Below are positions 22,902 to 34,875 of a stretch of 64,000 nt of DNA, piece by piece. Under the pieces are notes generated by a model. That model was not told where the DNA came from, searched no databases, and saw only the letters and a list, made by a program, of their open reading frames with translations. How positions within the stretch are numbered: position 1 is the first letter of the stretch; every line of letters begins with the position of its first letter. The DNA is taken from contig JAOPHQ010002314.1 of assembly GCA_030340625.1 (NCBI GenBank), positions 23,501 through 87,500 on the forward strand. The letters run 5' to 3'. The position numbers and the translations under genes were made by a program. The DNA is from Merluccius polli. Lineage: Eukaryota; Chordata; Actinopteri; Gadiformes; Merlucciidae.

Positions 22902-23658
22902 AGGGACAGTAAGTCGTTTTTTTTAGTAATTTATTACCTCAAATCAACGTCTTCATTCATAAATAAGTCCCCATTGGTGTACAATTATCTCAACAATCTC
23001 ACTTATCCTCCTGAGCGAAGAATCACTTATCAGAATTTACATAGGACGGGCAAGCTCTATGGAGGCTTCCATGTCCTTCCGGTCTATGAACTGCCGAGAG
23101 GGACAAAAAGCACTACGTGGTACAGGTAAGGCTAAACGCGTTTTCACTCAGAGCCAGCGTGACTGTGGAACAGAGAAGGAGCTTAGCGAGACGCGCTTGT
23201 CACTTAAAAAACGATATAAAAATGAGAACATAATTCACTATCGTACTCGAGGAGTAATTACTCACAATACATGCTCACATTAATGATTCAATGCAGTTTG
23301 AAGTTTGTTTGAAATGACGTACCCAGTGCTCGAAGTGGGCCGGTACGCACCGGTACGCAGTACCGGCACTTCTACATTTTACCCTTTAGCGTACCGGCAC
23401 TTTTTCTTGCGTACCGGCACTTGTCACAGGCTGCGGTCGTAGGTCCGGGGTGGGTTAATATCGCGCACCACCCCCCCTCATCAACTTAATGAAGTGGTGT
23501 TTGAAGACATGTTGTTATCATGTTGTCATAGCTTCTTGAATCTTGACTAATACCGCTTGCCGTAGTTCGAAAACGCGAGGCGCTAGAGAGCATAAATTCG
23601 TTTGAATGCAAAATACAATTTGACCACTAGATGGGGGAAAAAACTACTTAGTGTCCCT
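22902..23658. mobile_element. TTAA-flanked inverted-terminal-repeat element (757 bp)
   Basis: TTAA at 22898-22901 and 23659-23662 flank termini AGGGACAGTAAGTCG and, inverted, AGGGACACTAAGTAG. A TTAA duplication points to piggyBac- or Kolobok-type transposition. No transposase ORF. An internal segment at 23328-23425 has repeated GTACCGGCACTT motifs, probably a nested hAT fragment. Confidence 0.75.
23328..23425. repeat. GTACCGGCACTT motif cluster, probable nested element end
   Basis: Begins CAGTGCTCGAAGTGGG, a hAT-like terminus, followed by GCACCGGTACGC and several GTACCGGCACTT copies. The opposite terminus was not found. Confidence 0.5.
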
Positions 23659-23662
23659 TTAA

Positions 23663-24235
23663 AGGGGCTGTAGATGATATCCTGAACATCAATATAGCAG
23701 CAAACAACTATTGGCTATGTAAAGATATAGTGGAGTAATGGCGTCCTGACCAGAGAATGAAGTCACACTCCCTCTGTGTGTGTTGTAATCTGAGCTTCTA
23801 GTTTCTTTGTTTTGGTAGCCAGGCCGGCCGTGCGTTCATGATGATCATTTTGACTTTAAGGATTTTACAACACTCTGGAGTTACTGGAAACAGAAATAAG
23901 TGCTTTTGCAATGGTAGATGACTGATGCGACCCCAGAGGTTTTTAAAATAGGCTACTTAATATAGCCTACATTATAGTAGGCTACAAGTTATAGTGTAGT
24001 TGTAGGCTAGTTGTAGGTTGTATTTTAGCATTGTAAAGCAAATTGGTCCATTTGGACAGGAGACATGCAGCAGCAGTAAATAAATCAATGCGCAATAAAA
24101 AAAAAATATAGGCATGGGACCCCGCAAAAGTTGCCGATCCTGCTCTATTCTCTGTGATATTTCTTCCATAATTTCTAGTTAACTTAATTAAACAAATGCA
24201 TTAGCCTATCGATGTGCTTATGAACAAAAACAATA
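23663..24235. other. intergenic, nothing recognised
   Basis: Unique A/T-rich sequence with short TAGGCTAC-type redundancy (23945-24015). No gene. Confidence 0.6.
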
Positions 24236-25043
24236 GGCTCGTTCGAGATGAACTGCGTCTCGCCTGGAAGGTGGACGAGACCAGGCGGCAGCAGCAGGGG
24301 GCGGTGACAAAAAGCTGCAGTCAAGTCGGACAGTTTCCAGCCGCCGTCAAGGAATAAACAGGAAGTCACAGAAATATTTACATCCTGTTAGATCATCTGT
24401 AGGCTACCTGTAGTTTGTAGAACATGGAAGGAATTGCGTATGCATTCTTGATCGCCGAAGAAATTGAATTATCAGTCCAGACGTTCTCACAGCTACATAG
24501 GCTACACATGGGAAGGACAAGCAGCAAAGGTGTCTTATAATCTTTATTTATTGATGTATTTATATTTGGAATTATATACAGGTATGTGGGAATATGAGTG
24601 TTATATATATAAAGTAACATTTATTATTATTATTATTATTATTATTATCAACCACACAAAATATGTTTGTTAACATATTAAACCTTCATTGCACAACATG
24701 AGATTCATATATTCTAGCATTAAATATAACAATTACAAAGAAAATCAGGATTTGCGATAAAATGTCATGTTTGTAGTCCTGACTAAGAGCCAATCAGCTC
24801 TTTGATTATGCGACAGCCAGGCATTTCCCATCATGCCCTGAGATCTTGCAGTCGGTGGAGAGCAACTGCGGTGTCTGGCTCTAAAAACTGCGGCCGCCTT
24901 GATCTCGTGAGATTATCGTTGCCGGCGCGTGCCTGACGTCAGAGCAAGTCGGGATCAAGTCGGACACAAATCTAACCGGCATGCATTGTGCGGTGGTCGC
25001 CGGTGATCGATTCTGCGCAGGCCTGGCTCATCTCGAACGAGCC
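24236..25043 (-). mobile_element. non-autonomous DNA transposon, copy 2 (808 bp), inverted
   Basis: Termini GGCTCGTTCGAGATGA and TCATCTCGAACGAGCC with TA flanks (24234-24235 and 25044-25045). Reverse-complementing it aligns end to end with 19005-19810. It keeps an internal segment at about 24400-24515 lost from copy 1; its minus strand has a short open frame without recognisable domain. A (TTA)n tract lies at about 24620-24649. Confidence 0.85.
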
Positions 25044-25344
25044 TAATGAAATTACATGTTGCAGCGGCTGGAGGCAGGGCTAGGATGCTGGCGGTCCCAG
25101 TGTTAAAAAGAATGTGGAACAGGGGCATAAAAAAGGCAAAGGCAAAAAGCCAATGGCCCCTTGGACCCCCTACTAATGGTGCCATTGGCGAGATGTTCAT
25201 AGGGTAATGAAAAGGACATATTTCTAACCTATATATCGGATCACAGGCCCAAAAAGGGGACGCACTGGTAAAGGACATTTGCTATTAAGTAAACTTTTCT
25301 TTTTTTTTTTAAAGGTTAGCATAAAGGTTGGAAGAAAAAAAGGA

Positions 25345-25346
25345 AG

Positions 25347-25393
<47 letters not shown>

Positions 25394-25706
25394 CTTGACA
25401 AGTGCACTCAAAGTGACACCATGCGCATCCATCATTCCTTGTTTTGTCAAATCACCTCGAAAGGTGACCTACAAAAACACACACACACACATGCACACAA
25501 AGTAGTTCTGAGTAGTGCTCAGCCATTCACAACACGGCGATGTAGGTCGCATAAGGACTAAACAAGGGTTTTGTTGTGTTTTTTTTATTTGGGACTAATT
25601 GCGTCCCAAATGAGTCCAACTCTCCGGCGCTGTGGCAACGGCGTTTGCGCCGCATACATAGCGACCCCGGTGGTGACGTAACCTTGGAGCGGTGGAAGGG
25701 CTTAGA

Positions 25707-25764
<58 letters not shown>

Positions 25765-25952
25765 ATATATATATACACCACCTTGGAGAGAAAGAGACGC
25801 AGTCCCACCAGGTAAATGAAAAGCAAAATGAGTTTGGGGTTTCACATGCGATGAGTAAGACACCGAAGGGATCATCACTGCTAGAGGAAGAAGAAGAAGA
25901 AGAAGAAGAAGAAGAAGAAGAAGAAGAAGAAGAAGAAGAAGAAGAAGAAGAA
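25345..25952. repeat. microsatellite cluster: GA, AT and GAA
   Basis: (GA)n at about 25345-25390, (AT)n at 25709-25776, and (GAA)n at about 25886-25952, the last giving poly-Glu/poly-Lys artefact ORFs. Between them is unique sequence without a gene. Confidence 0.88.
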
Positions 25953-27716
25953 GGGGGGGGAAGCCAGGCAGGCAGATTCTTTGTGCAATCTTACTGATCT
26001 GATAAAGTGCTGTCCCCGGGCTACCTGGGAGATTACGCTGGAAACGAAGAGGGAAAAAGTGGACACAAAATGGCCTTTAAGATTTTTGTGTTTTCTCAAT
26101 TCAAAGGTATCCAATTGCTGAGGCTCCACCAAAAAAATGTGGGGACTGGAGAGCCCCCAAGTACCCAGGTGGTGAGTCCGACCAATCAGCATCACCATCT
26201 GATTTTGCTGATTAACACACCTTGGTCAGAGTGGGCGGGGCCAATCAGCCACATCGTCCAGCGCGCTGATTGGTGGAAATTGAAACCTGGAAACACTTGA
26301 AAAGCCACTAGCACTTTACACATAAAGTTGAATGTGGTTTTGTTCTTTTTTTTTTTTTTTGTGCAAATTCAGCTACTAATTAACGGCAATCTCAGCAGCA
26401 GTCTGGGCTGAAGTGACAAGGAGTGATTTCTCAGTGCTCTCCAACATATCAAGGCATCTGATTCTTACTGATGAATGAGCCACAAAACATTGTTGACACA
26501 GAACTACTGTGACAGAGCTCTCTGGTTTTGGGGTACAATGCTACACACAGAATTAAACCTCGACACACCCAGAATGTCTAGTGTTAATTTTTTGGGTCAA
26601 CCTGCCCTTGTTGAAGGTCACCTCCATGCGACAGGCCTCTTCCGCCTCTTCCACCGTTCCAGATGGCAGCGAGGGAATTGGAGCGTACCAACATCCCCAC
26701 GGGGAAAACTAAATAATACAGATACTAATATTGGACACCGGCAGCGACCAGCAACGACCCAACCTCGGGCGATGATACGAGCTGAGCTACACTTTTGTGC
26801 AGATCCACGCCGACTCCTCCTGAATACCAATGGATCACCGACACCATCCCATATTTATGAGGCCTTCATTTTCGAGGGAAGAGCTCCCGACACTTTCAGA
26901 CATGCAAATACGCCCCAAGAGCCTTGATCCAGCAAAACCCACAGCAGGACATAAACGCGTCTGCTGTTGCTGCTGCTGCTGCTGCTGCTCTTGCAATGAA
27001 AGGTCTGAGTTTTCCATGTCCGTCGGCTCCAAGGGATCAGCCTCAGTCATCTCCCCGGTCCAACAGCGCCAAGCGGTAAATCATCGCGTTGAGGCAACTC
27101 CTGAATTTGCCTGCCTGTCATACTAATCTATGTCAAGTGGCGAGGGTGCTCCTTGCCCAGTGGCTGATGCACGTCCCCTATTTAAATCCCATCCATCTGC
27201 TGATGGGTTGGCGGGAGCAGAATAATTCATGGCATAGAGACGGCTCGTCTGCCCCGCTGACAAGGACGCCATGATGGAAGTCTCCTCCGGGCACGTGTCG
27301 GCGTTGACACTACCGTAATATCAAAATTCATGGGCAAAGTGTGAAATATTTAAGGTGGCGCGCCGGACGAGGACCCGTAAGACAGTGGCGCGTGACGTAC
27401 AAAACACAAACAGCATAAGTGGTTGGTTTTTTTTGTGGTTTGTTCTGAAGTCTGCCGGCCCGGCTTATTGCACCAACCGACCTTGAGTTTGTTGCAGAGA
27501 AATACAAATCCATCCTCAGTCGTCCTCCGAAAAATCGACTTTTTGTCTTAATGAATATTTATTTCTCGGCTTTGTACATTTCACTGCTGAGGTGCATTTC
27601 TGTTGATCCTGTTGGACTTTAAAGCTATGAAGATCAAGTTGGACTCCGTTGGCAATAGATACCACACTTACCACAAGGGTATTCATCTTAATCAAGAGAT
27701 ACTGAATTGGGTTGTG
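25953..27716. other. intergenic, GC-moderate unique sequence, no gene supported
   Basis: Less repetitive than its surroundings, with a (CTG)n run at 26963-26990. Open frames of up to 150 codons (26475-26927, +) lack recognisable domains and do not look like splice-bounded exons. It could hold conserved noncoding elements, which only a cross-species alignment would show. Confidence 0.5.
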
Positions 27717-28207
27717 GGGAGTGAGTCAAGTTTATTTGTAAAGCCCTTTATCACAATTAGTCTTGAGTCTTTAATGTAGACCTGTGAAGGGCTTCAAACA
27801 GGCACAGACATCAACCCATAACTTCAAACCCTTAAAACAGCTAAACCCCTCAGAACCACTAAGAAGCACAAAAGACACAAAAGAGATCCCCCCTTTCTTG
27901 AAGTACAATCAATTAAGCAAGGGATAATCCACGACGAGGTATGCATGAACGAAACATAATGCACGCCGCGGGGGCTAAGAACCCCCGATGCGAAGCGGAG
28001 GGCGGTTTGCCTCCTCAAAGTGCATTATTTCTTTTTATTATGGTAATTCTGTCTCAAAATTACAACGTCTAGTTGCACAAATTTTATGTTCCTGGAAACA
28101 AACAAGAAATATATGGGTCTGACTAATGCCTGGAACGCAATCAGTTAACATGAGATTCATATGGAATGCAGACGTAACCTTATTACTCCAGTAAATAGAG
28201 ACGAGCT
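27717..28207. other. dispersed-repeat fragments
   Basis: About 27717-27850 resembles a fish repeat beginning CAAGTTTATTTGTAAAGCCC. About 27900-28060 (GGATAATCCACGACGAGG, AAGTGCATTATTTC) resembles half of a teleost MITE whose other half may be 29870-29955. 28160-28207 is the left part of a minisatellite unit split by the next element. Confidence 0.5.
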
Positions 28208-28209
28208 TA

Positions 28210-29118
28210 CTGTGCGTTCACACCAGAAGCGTCTCGCGCTGCAAAGACGCTTTGGACGCTCAAAAAGATTTCGCTGCGAATATTTTTGTTCGCTTTTGTC
28301 GCTCAAGACGCTCAATGACGTACAATGAAATTATGCAGACGCATTTAAAGGAGCCGTATGCTTTTAGTACAGACAGCCATATCAAAGAGTGAACTCCATA
28401 CACTTTGGCCATATATTGCAGAGACGGTTTTGCTTGTTTGATAAACGATAGTCGCACATCCCTCGTAACTACGCCGTGAAGGTGAACCCTCCCGGACTCC
28501 GCTATTAACATGAACCGCTCCGCCGGAGGAGCCGCACATCCACACGCACCGGACACCACAATACAAACACACATGTTTTACATTTGATTGCTTTTAAATA
28601 AAGTTGTGTGCAGTTATACGGTAAATACGATTAAGTGTTCAATGTCTCCTACCTGGTCCAGAACCGCTTGGTCCATGCCGTTAATAGGCGGCCCGCTTCG
28701 TGCGTGTGCTTGTAAACATGATATTTAAGCTGATTATTACGGTATTGTCTCTGAAATAAAAAAGGCTTGGATCGTACAACATCGGGTGCCCCGCCACAGC
28801 CGCGATGATCTTTTCCGTCGACATTTTACAGTAGGAACCAACAAAGTACAGTAGGAACCAAAGTGCCGGTGTTCCCCGGGACCCACGCAAGCGGAGAACG
28901 TCTACATTCAGATTGGCTGTCAGTTTTTGCCGCTGAAACGCGTCATAGTAATTTGCATAAAGTTAAACTGTCTTCAACTTTTTTTTGACGCTCTGGACGC
29001 TCAACTTTTGACGCTGGTAGCGTTGGACGCTTGTGACGCTTTGGACGCTCTTGCCCATAGAAAGTGAATGACTTCCGGTGATTTGGTCGCTCAAGACGCT
29101 TCTGGTGTGAACGCACAG
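28210..29118. mobile_element. PIF/Harbinger-like non-autonomous transposon, 909 bp
   Basis: Long inverted termini CTGTGCGTTCACACCAGAAG / CTTCTGGTGTGAACGCACAG with subterminal GACGCTC repeats. It is inserted in a 52-bp minisatellite unit whose intact form reads CTTAGTAAC; the flanks read TTA on the left and TAA on the right, fitting a 3-bp TTA duplication with one later change. A 3-bp TWA duplication suggests PIF/Harbinger. No transposase is encoded. Confidence 0.75.
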
Positions 29119-29127
29119 TAAGTAACA

Positions 29128-29751
29128 CATGGCAACGTTACCTTATTACTCCAGTAAATAGAGACGATCTTAGTAACGACATGGTAACGTTACCTTATTA
29201 CTCCAGTAAATAGAGACGATCTTAGTAACGACATGGCAACGTTACCTTATTACTCCAGTAAATAGAGACGATCTTAGTAACGACATGGCAACGTTACCTT
29301 ATTACTCCAGTAAATAGAGATGATCTTAGTAACGACATGGTAACGTTACCTTATTACTCCAGTAAATAGAGACGATCTTAGTAACGACATGGCAACGTTA
29401 CCTTATTACTCCATTAAATAGAGACGATCTTAGTAACGACATGGTAACGTTACCTTATTACTCCAGTAAATAGAGACGATCTTAGTAACGACATGGCAAC
29501 GTTACCTTATTACTCCAGTAAATAGAGATGATCTTAGTAACGACATGGTAACGTTACCTTATTACTCCAGTAAATAGAGACGATATTAGTAACAACATGG
29601 CAACGTTACCTTATTACTCCAGTAAATAGAGACGATCTTAGTAACGACATGGCAACGTTACCTTATTACTCCAGTAAATAGAGACGATCTTAGTAACAAC
29701 ATGGCAATGTTACCTTATTACTCCAGTAAATAGAGACGAACTTAGTAACAA
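29128..29751. repeat. 52-bp minisatellite, 12 complete units
   Basis: CATGG recurs at 29128, 29180, 29232 and so on to 29752 with an exact 52-bp period and no indel. Each unit holds AACGTTACC, TTATTACTCCAGTAAATAG and AGACGATCTTAGTAAC. Units alternate CATGGCAACG and CATGGTAACG in part, suggesting a 104-bp higher-order period. No variable spacers, so it is not a CRISPR. Confidence 0.95.
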
Positions 29752-29759
29752 CATGGCAA

Positions 29760-32700
29760 TGGGGAAGCTTTCTAAACGTAGTCCCATCCGAGCCTAGTCA
29801 AAGTTGACAGTTATTAACGTTTCGTTTAGCACATTCATTTTTAGACCGGTGATGAGGCTGCTTACGATCACGTCATAGCCGTGCAGTTATCGGAAGTTAT
29901 TCAACACCTCTCCAGCCAATCAGAATTGAGTTTTCATCCAGGGCCATGGTATAATCATGAATAGTAGTGTAGTGTAATTATGAATAATTGAGTCACTTCC
30001 TATTGGTGCGTTTATGGCAACAATAAAACTACAAACCCCAGCTTCACCCAATAGATTTATACAACCAGAATTCGTATCCCAACCCCCCCCCCCCCCCCCC
30101 CCAAACCCAACGTCCAACACGTCCCTTTTGTAGGATTTACCTCCAATAAAACTAAACTACAAACTACAACTCCTAGCTTCACCGACTACAACTCATATGA
30201 CCAGAATTCATAAATAACGCCTGCACCCCCCCTAGACTCTGCACTTCTCTTCAATATAAGGACTTACCCACAATACAACTACAACTCCCAGCTTCAACCA
30301 AGATAACTCATACTTTATTTATATTCCAGAATAACTCTGTAGACTGAGGATTTACCCGCGGTGTTGGAGCTGCTCTCTCGCTCGGCAAAGTCGTAACTGC
30401 GCCCCAGCATGTGGTCACAGCCCAGTGGATCACAGATGCCAGCGTTTGCACATACGCCATTTTATTTTATGGCTCATTGTTTTATGTTTCTCGGCAGAGG
30501 GGAATGGAGAGGGAGGTCACTAGGAGGTCATGTCAGGTTTTATGGCAAATGGAAAGGTGTTCATGGCATAAGTAGACAGACGGCTGGACATCTGTCTCAT
30601 GGATGGACGGATGGATGGATGGATGAAGAGAGAGAGAGAGAGAGAGAGAGTAAAGCAGAGAAAGAGGGGGACAGATAGAGAGAGCAAGAGGAAGTGAGAG
30701 AGACAGAGTGAGTGAGAGAGGTCATAGCTCATCATTAGCTTTTTAGGAAAATAGCTTGAACTCCAACAGACGTCAATCACAGCATGATAAAGTGGCAACC
30801 CAAAAGCTAAGATGGGCCACTTAGTCCACCCCGCTTGCTTTAGCTTGATAATCCCTTCATCTGAGCGCAGGCTATCAAAGCCCCCGGCCTTCAGTTGCCG
30901 CGTTTTTTTCGTTTTACAATCTAAATGTTTGACAACAATGCCGGCAGTTTCAAGGTTCATTAAGCGCCGTGCTGGGCTGCATAATGACTTGGTTCTTTGA
31001 TTTATATTTAGATATATTATTACTACTTGTCTTCTCGCTCTCTCTGGGAGAGAGAGGAGGCTTAAAAAAACCCAACACGTGGGTCAGGACCTCGCTTGGG
31101 GTCGCCCGATTTGCATATCGGGGTCGCCGCGGGAGACCGCGGACTTACTGATCGCGTAGAAGGTTTTCCGCCTAGGTCAGGTTCACCGCATGCATTTCAG
31201 ATGCGTTTGTGGGGGCTCGAGAGAGACACGACGCCAACCCTTCTGCGATGTAAGGTCGCAAGCCCTACTGAACTGCTACGCAACCAGTACATCTGTGGAT
31301 TGAGAAGCTATTGATATTTGATGGTCTGTTTTTGTACAAAAAAACCCCAAAACAACAAGGGTTTGAAATGGTCTCATGAAGGTCCTGGATATGAACAGAC
31401 TGCCTACTGATTCGTAGCCAGCGCAATTCTGGGCGATATGGAAAAATATATTTTCACAATGATCGTGGGGAATTTAACATGACATCGATAACAACATGCT
31501 AATTAATTCAAAACACCATTCTAAACATTTTAACTGAGAGATTGAAGTTCATGCAAATGTATGGTGTGTGTGTTCGACTAATGATGTTTCAAACCTCATA
31601 TTTTGATAATTTTAAGGGCATATTTTCTCATGGTAAATCATTTAGACATATACAACCGTGTATCACGTTAGGTCGATATGTTCATTTCATGATGATAGAA
31701 TATGATAAACAGTGCCCAGCCCTAATTTTGATGTTGATAGGGTTAAAACCATGTGTGTGGAGGCAGAAATGTTAGAAGTTGGGTACTATTGTTACATAAT
31801 AATTATACGTAAACATTTAGTCACTTAGCATGTCGTTAATGAGCAGGTAAGGGTTAGACATCTTGCTCAAGGACACCTACAGGTACACTCTGGGCATTAG
31901 GGGCCGAACCTGAAACCTTTGGACGGAGAGGCGAACACAACTTAAACACCAGACTACTAACTGCTATTCTGTGCCCCTCCATTAGTCACAGCTTTATTGG
32001 TGTGTTTGCGACTGAGCCACCAGGGAAGAGAATGAAATGATTTTTCCATGAGGGCACGCACATGCACGTACGCACACACACACACAGTCCGGAGTTGGTA
32101 GACTTTCTCAAGGATGGGCTGAGGACATGAGGGATCTCATCCAATGTCCTTTTGGCTGGGAGCCAGACACCATAACCCCTAGAGACTATATCCACCATCC
32201 CCTTAGTAAGTTTGTTGCTGGAGAAGCTGCAGTTATTGTGTACAAGCTCGGTTTGCAGTGGCCTGGACAGAGGCAAATAATGACACAACTGCTATATAGT
32301 TGATCTTTTTGCCTTTCAACAATGGCAACAAAAAGTTCAGAAGTCACTCGTTATCGCTAAAAGACGCCAGATATCACTGCCTTACTTAGTAAGCCTATTC
32401 AAAAACAGGCTTACCAGGTCCAAACCTGAATATGCCACATACAGCCAATCGTAGTTCAGAATTATTGAGTGGCACCTGAGAGGGCCAATACGTTTCCACA
32501 GAGGCTGGGTTGACATTTCTCTGGAGTCAAATTAAAACAGGTTGGGATCAAGAATGGATTTTTCTTTTGGGAATTGGGAATGTCTCCTCGCTCTGTGAGG
32601 CATCTTGATTAAAATGATGGCCATGAGTGTGAAATAAAACCCAAATTTGGTTACCTTGTTTTTGGAAACAGCAGTTTGTCTGATTGTAATTATACATCCT

Positions 32701-32894
32701 GTTACCGCTGAATAAATCACATATTTCATACCAAACACATTTTATGCAATCGCTATGCACACATGCATGCACATACACACACACACACACGCAGGCACGC
32801 ATGTACACACACGCACACACACACACACACACACACGCACACACACAAGAACAAAGTCAGACACACATGCACTTACACCTGTGTGTGCACACCA

Positions 32895-32932
<38 letters not shown>

Positions 32933-34027
32933 TGCATGTACACACACTTGTACATGTATTAAATGGCACATGTATACTCATACACACACGCATGCGCTAA
33001 CAGACACATACAGTCGGACACACACACAGACACACACACACAAACGCTTCTACTTGCATAAAATTACATTGAGTCTGCACATCCCAGTGGAACAGTGCAC
33101 ACAGAGGAAAATGACATGCACACACACACACACACACACGCTTCTTCTTGCATTAAATGACATTGAGTCTGCACAGCCCAATGGCACAGTGCACACATGG
33201 AGGAAAATGACACCCGCGCACACACACACACACACACACACCAATGCATGCACACACGCACATACACTTATGCATGAATATACATCCACACACATTTAGA
33301 ACCGTCACACCTGTGTGTATGGAGAAGGGTCAGCAGGTACATATTGTTTCAGGGGAGGGGGGGGGGGGACCAGGTCCTCCTTAGCATTCCCCAGAACGTT
33401 GCCGTGGCGATTGAGAGTGACAATGACGATGTCTCGTGTCTGATTACACAGCTGTTGCCAGGAGCTACAACCGCCCTAATGAGATCTCCTTTTCCCTCTC
33501 GCCGTCTCCAAATTCACGGCGTTTTCCTGAACTGTCATGGGGCTCGACAGCTGCGCACATCGACGCAGCTTTGATCACTCCGCACACGGAGGCACGTGCA
33601 TTTATTACCGCCGAGTCACATCGCGAGTTAGTTAACGTCAGTTAGAAAAAGCAAACCGACACCGTTGCGTACAAACATAAACAATATCAATCAGTGTCAT
33701 TAAAAAGGAGCTGGGATATTTTCTTTTTGTTAGTTTGGGTTCTTTTTATTCTGAAACGAAAAAGAAGAAAGAACGCTGACATACACGAGGTTATCGCCCG
33801 GCGTACAGCAGCACCGCCGTGACATCTGCTCTCTTTCAAGTTCAAGTAGTAGAAAATAGTGTCTCCCACAGGCTGCCCACAGTGGTGCCTGAGAGAACTC
33901 ACAACACATCACACACCAACAGAGAATGAACATCCGCTTGGGAATGTGACCAGCCGCATCTTCTCGCTCAGATATCGGCGGCAGCAATGAACGCTGCCGC
34001 CAACGGAGAAAACTAAAGTCAACGTTT
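29760..34027. other. intergenic: repeats and unique sequence, no gene
   Basis: Contains a MITE-like end at 29870-29955 (CCAGGGCCATGGTATAA), poly-C at about 30082-30102, three ACAACTCCcAGCTTCA-type near-repeats (30020-30300), a GA tract at 30629-30650, a dispersed-repeat fragment at about 31830-31985, a CA mosaic at 32757-33295 and poly-G near 33355-33370. No coding exon is convincing. Confidence 0.55.
32757..33295. repeat. CA microsatellite mosaic with duplicated spacer
   Basis: Long CA/CACG runs interrupted by two copies of a spacer (AAATKACATTGAGTCTGCAC, at about 33060 and 33156) about 97 bp apart. His/Thr ORFs here are artefacts. Confidence 0.88.
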
Positions 34028-34085
34028 TTCGTCTTCTTCTTCTTCTTCTTCTTCTTCTTCTTCTTCTTCTTCTTCTTCTTCTTCT
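34028..34085. repeat. TTC trinucleotide microsatellite
   Basis: About 19 TTC units; the complement is GAA, matching the base composition of 25886-25952 in the opposite orientation. Confidence 0.93.
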
Positions 34086-34875
34086 GTGTACAATAGAAAG
34101 ATCCCAGGATCCGTAAGAAAATAGGTCTGATTCTGAAAACAATGTATATTACAACTGATGGGCCAACGTCGGGTCCCTTCAAGGCGCTTTCGACTTGATC
34201 GATAGATTTAGCGGTAATGGGAAAATGCTACATGGCACACTCGTGTCACATGCTTCGATCTGATTGCTGGAGAACCATTACTCTTTTAACACATGGTGGT
34301 CCTCAAACATGACGCCATTGTAATACTACACGTTGCATTGCAAAGCTCAATATACAACCCACTGGAATGACAGGGTCATTCATAACAAACAGTTTTTTGA
34401 TCAACCAAAATGTGCGTAATCAACTGGGTTACGACTTCTATTACTGGCTTTTTATGGAGCCTAATCAAATATCGCATTGGTGCGAAACGGCTGCTGGGGA
34501 AATTTAATTTAAATTATGACAGTCCTTTACCTGACGTGATCGAAGTCATTTCACTTAAAGTTGTTCACTTACTACGATAAAATGAAAGAGCTTTTTCACC
34601 CTCATTGTGCCCTAATACGCCAGTCTGTAAGCCTAGAGGCTCCTGTCAACAGCCTAGCGAACGAACACAAAGAATTACACAGAGGAGAATTGCTTTGGCC
34701 CCTGTTCAAAACTGGGAAGGCAATCAGTGCGTGGACAATGGCCCTGGATAGCTTGCCAATACGAATTGTTCCGTTCAGTCCTTAACAAAGTATATGCAGT
34801 TACCGCCTCCCCCCCCCCCCCCCCCCCAATGGGGAAAGAAAAAAAAGTGGTCCCTAAAATGGTTCACTGGCTCCG
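34086..34875 (-). other. 3' flank/3' UTR side of b3galt1
   Basis: Follows the b3galt1 stop on the minus strand. It has a poly-C run at about 34809-34827 (poly-G in the transcript) only about 50 bp after the stop. No clear AATAAA on the minus strand was pinned down. Confidence 0.5.

Noticed and set aside
26475..26927. 150-codon plus-strand ORF as a gene
   Set aside because: No recognisable domain, no splice or promoter context, and mixed composition; it could be chance in GC-moderate DNA.
29128..29751. CRISPR array
   Set aside because: The units are identical along their full 52 bp with no variable spacers, and the genome is vertebrate.
30350..30470. Minus-strand frame VCANAGICDPLGCDHMLGRS reminiscent of an ADAMTS Cys-rich domain
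   Set aside because: The resemblance stops after HMLG, the expected CGVCGG region is missing, no acceptor AG lies upstream before a stop, and no partner exon was seen. It is probably chance.
33687..34182. Minus-strand ORF with Lys or Arg runs
   Set aside because: Created by the TTC microsatellite at 34028-34085.
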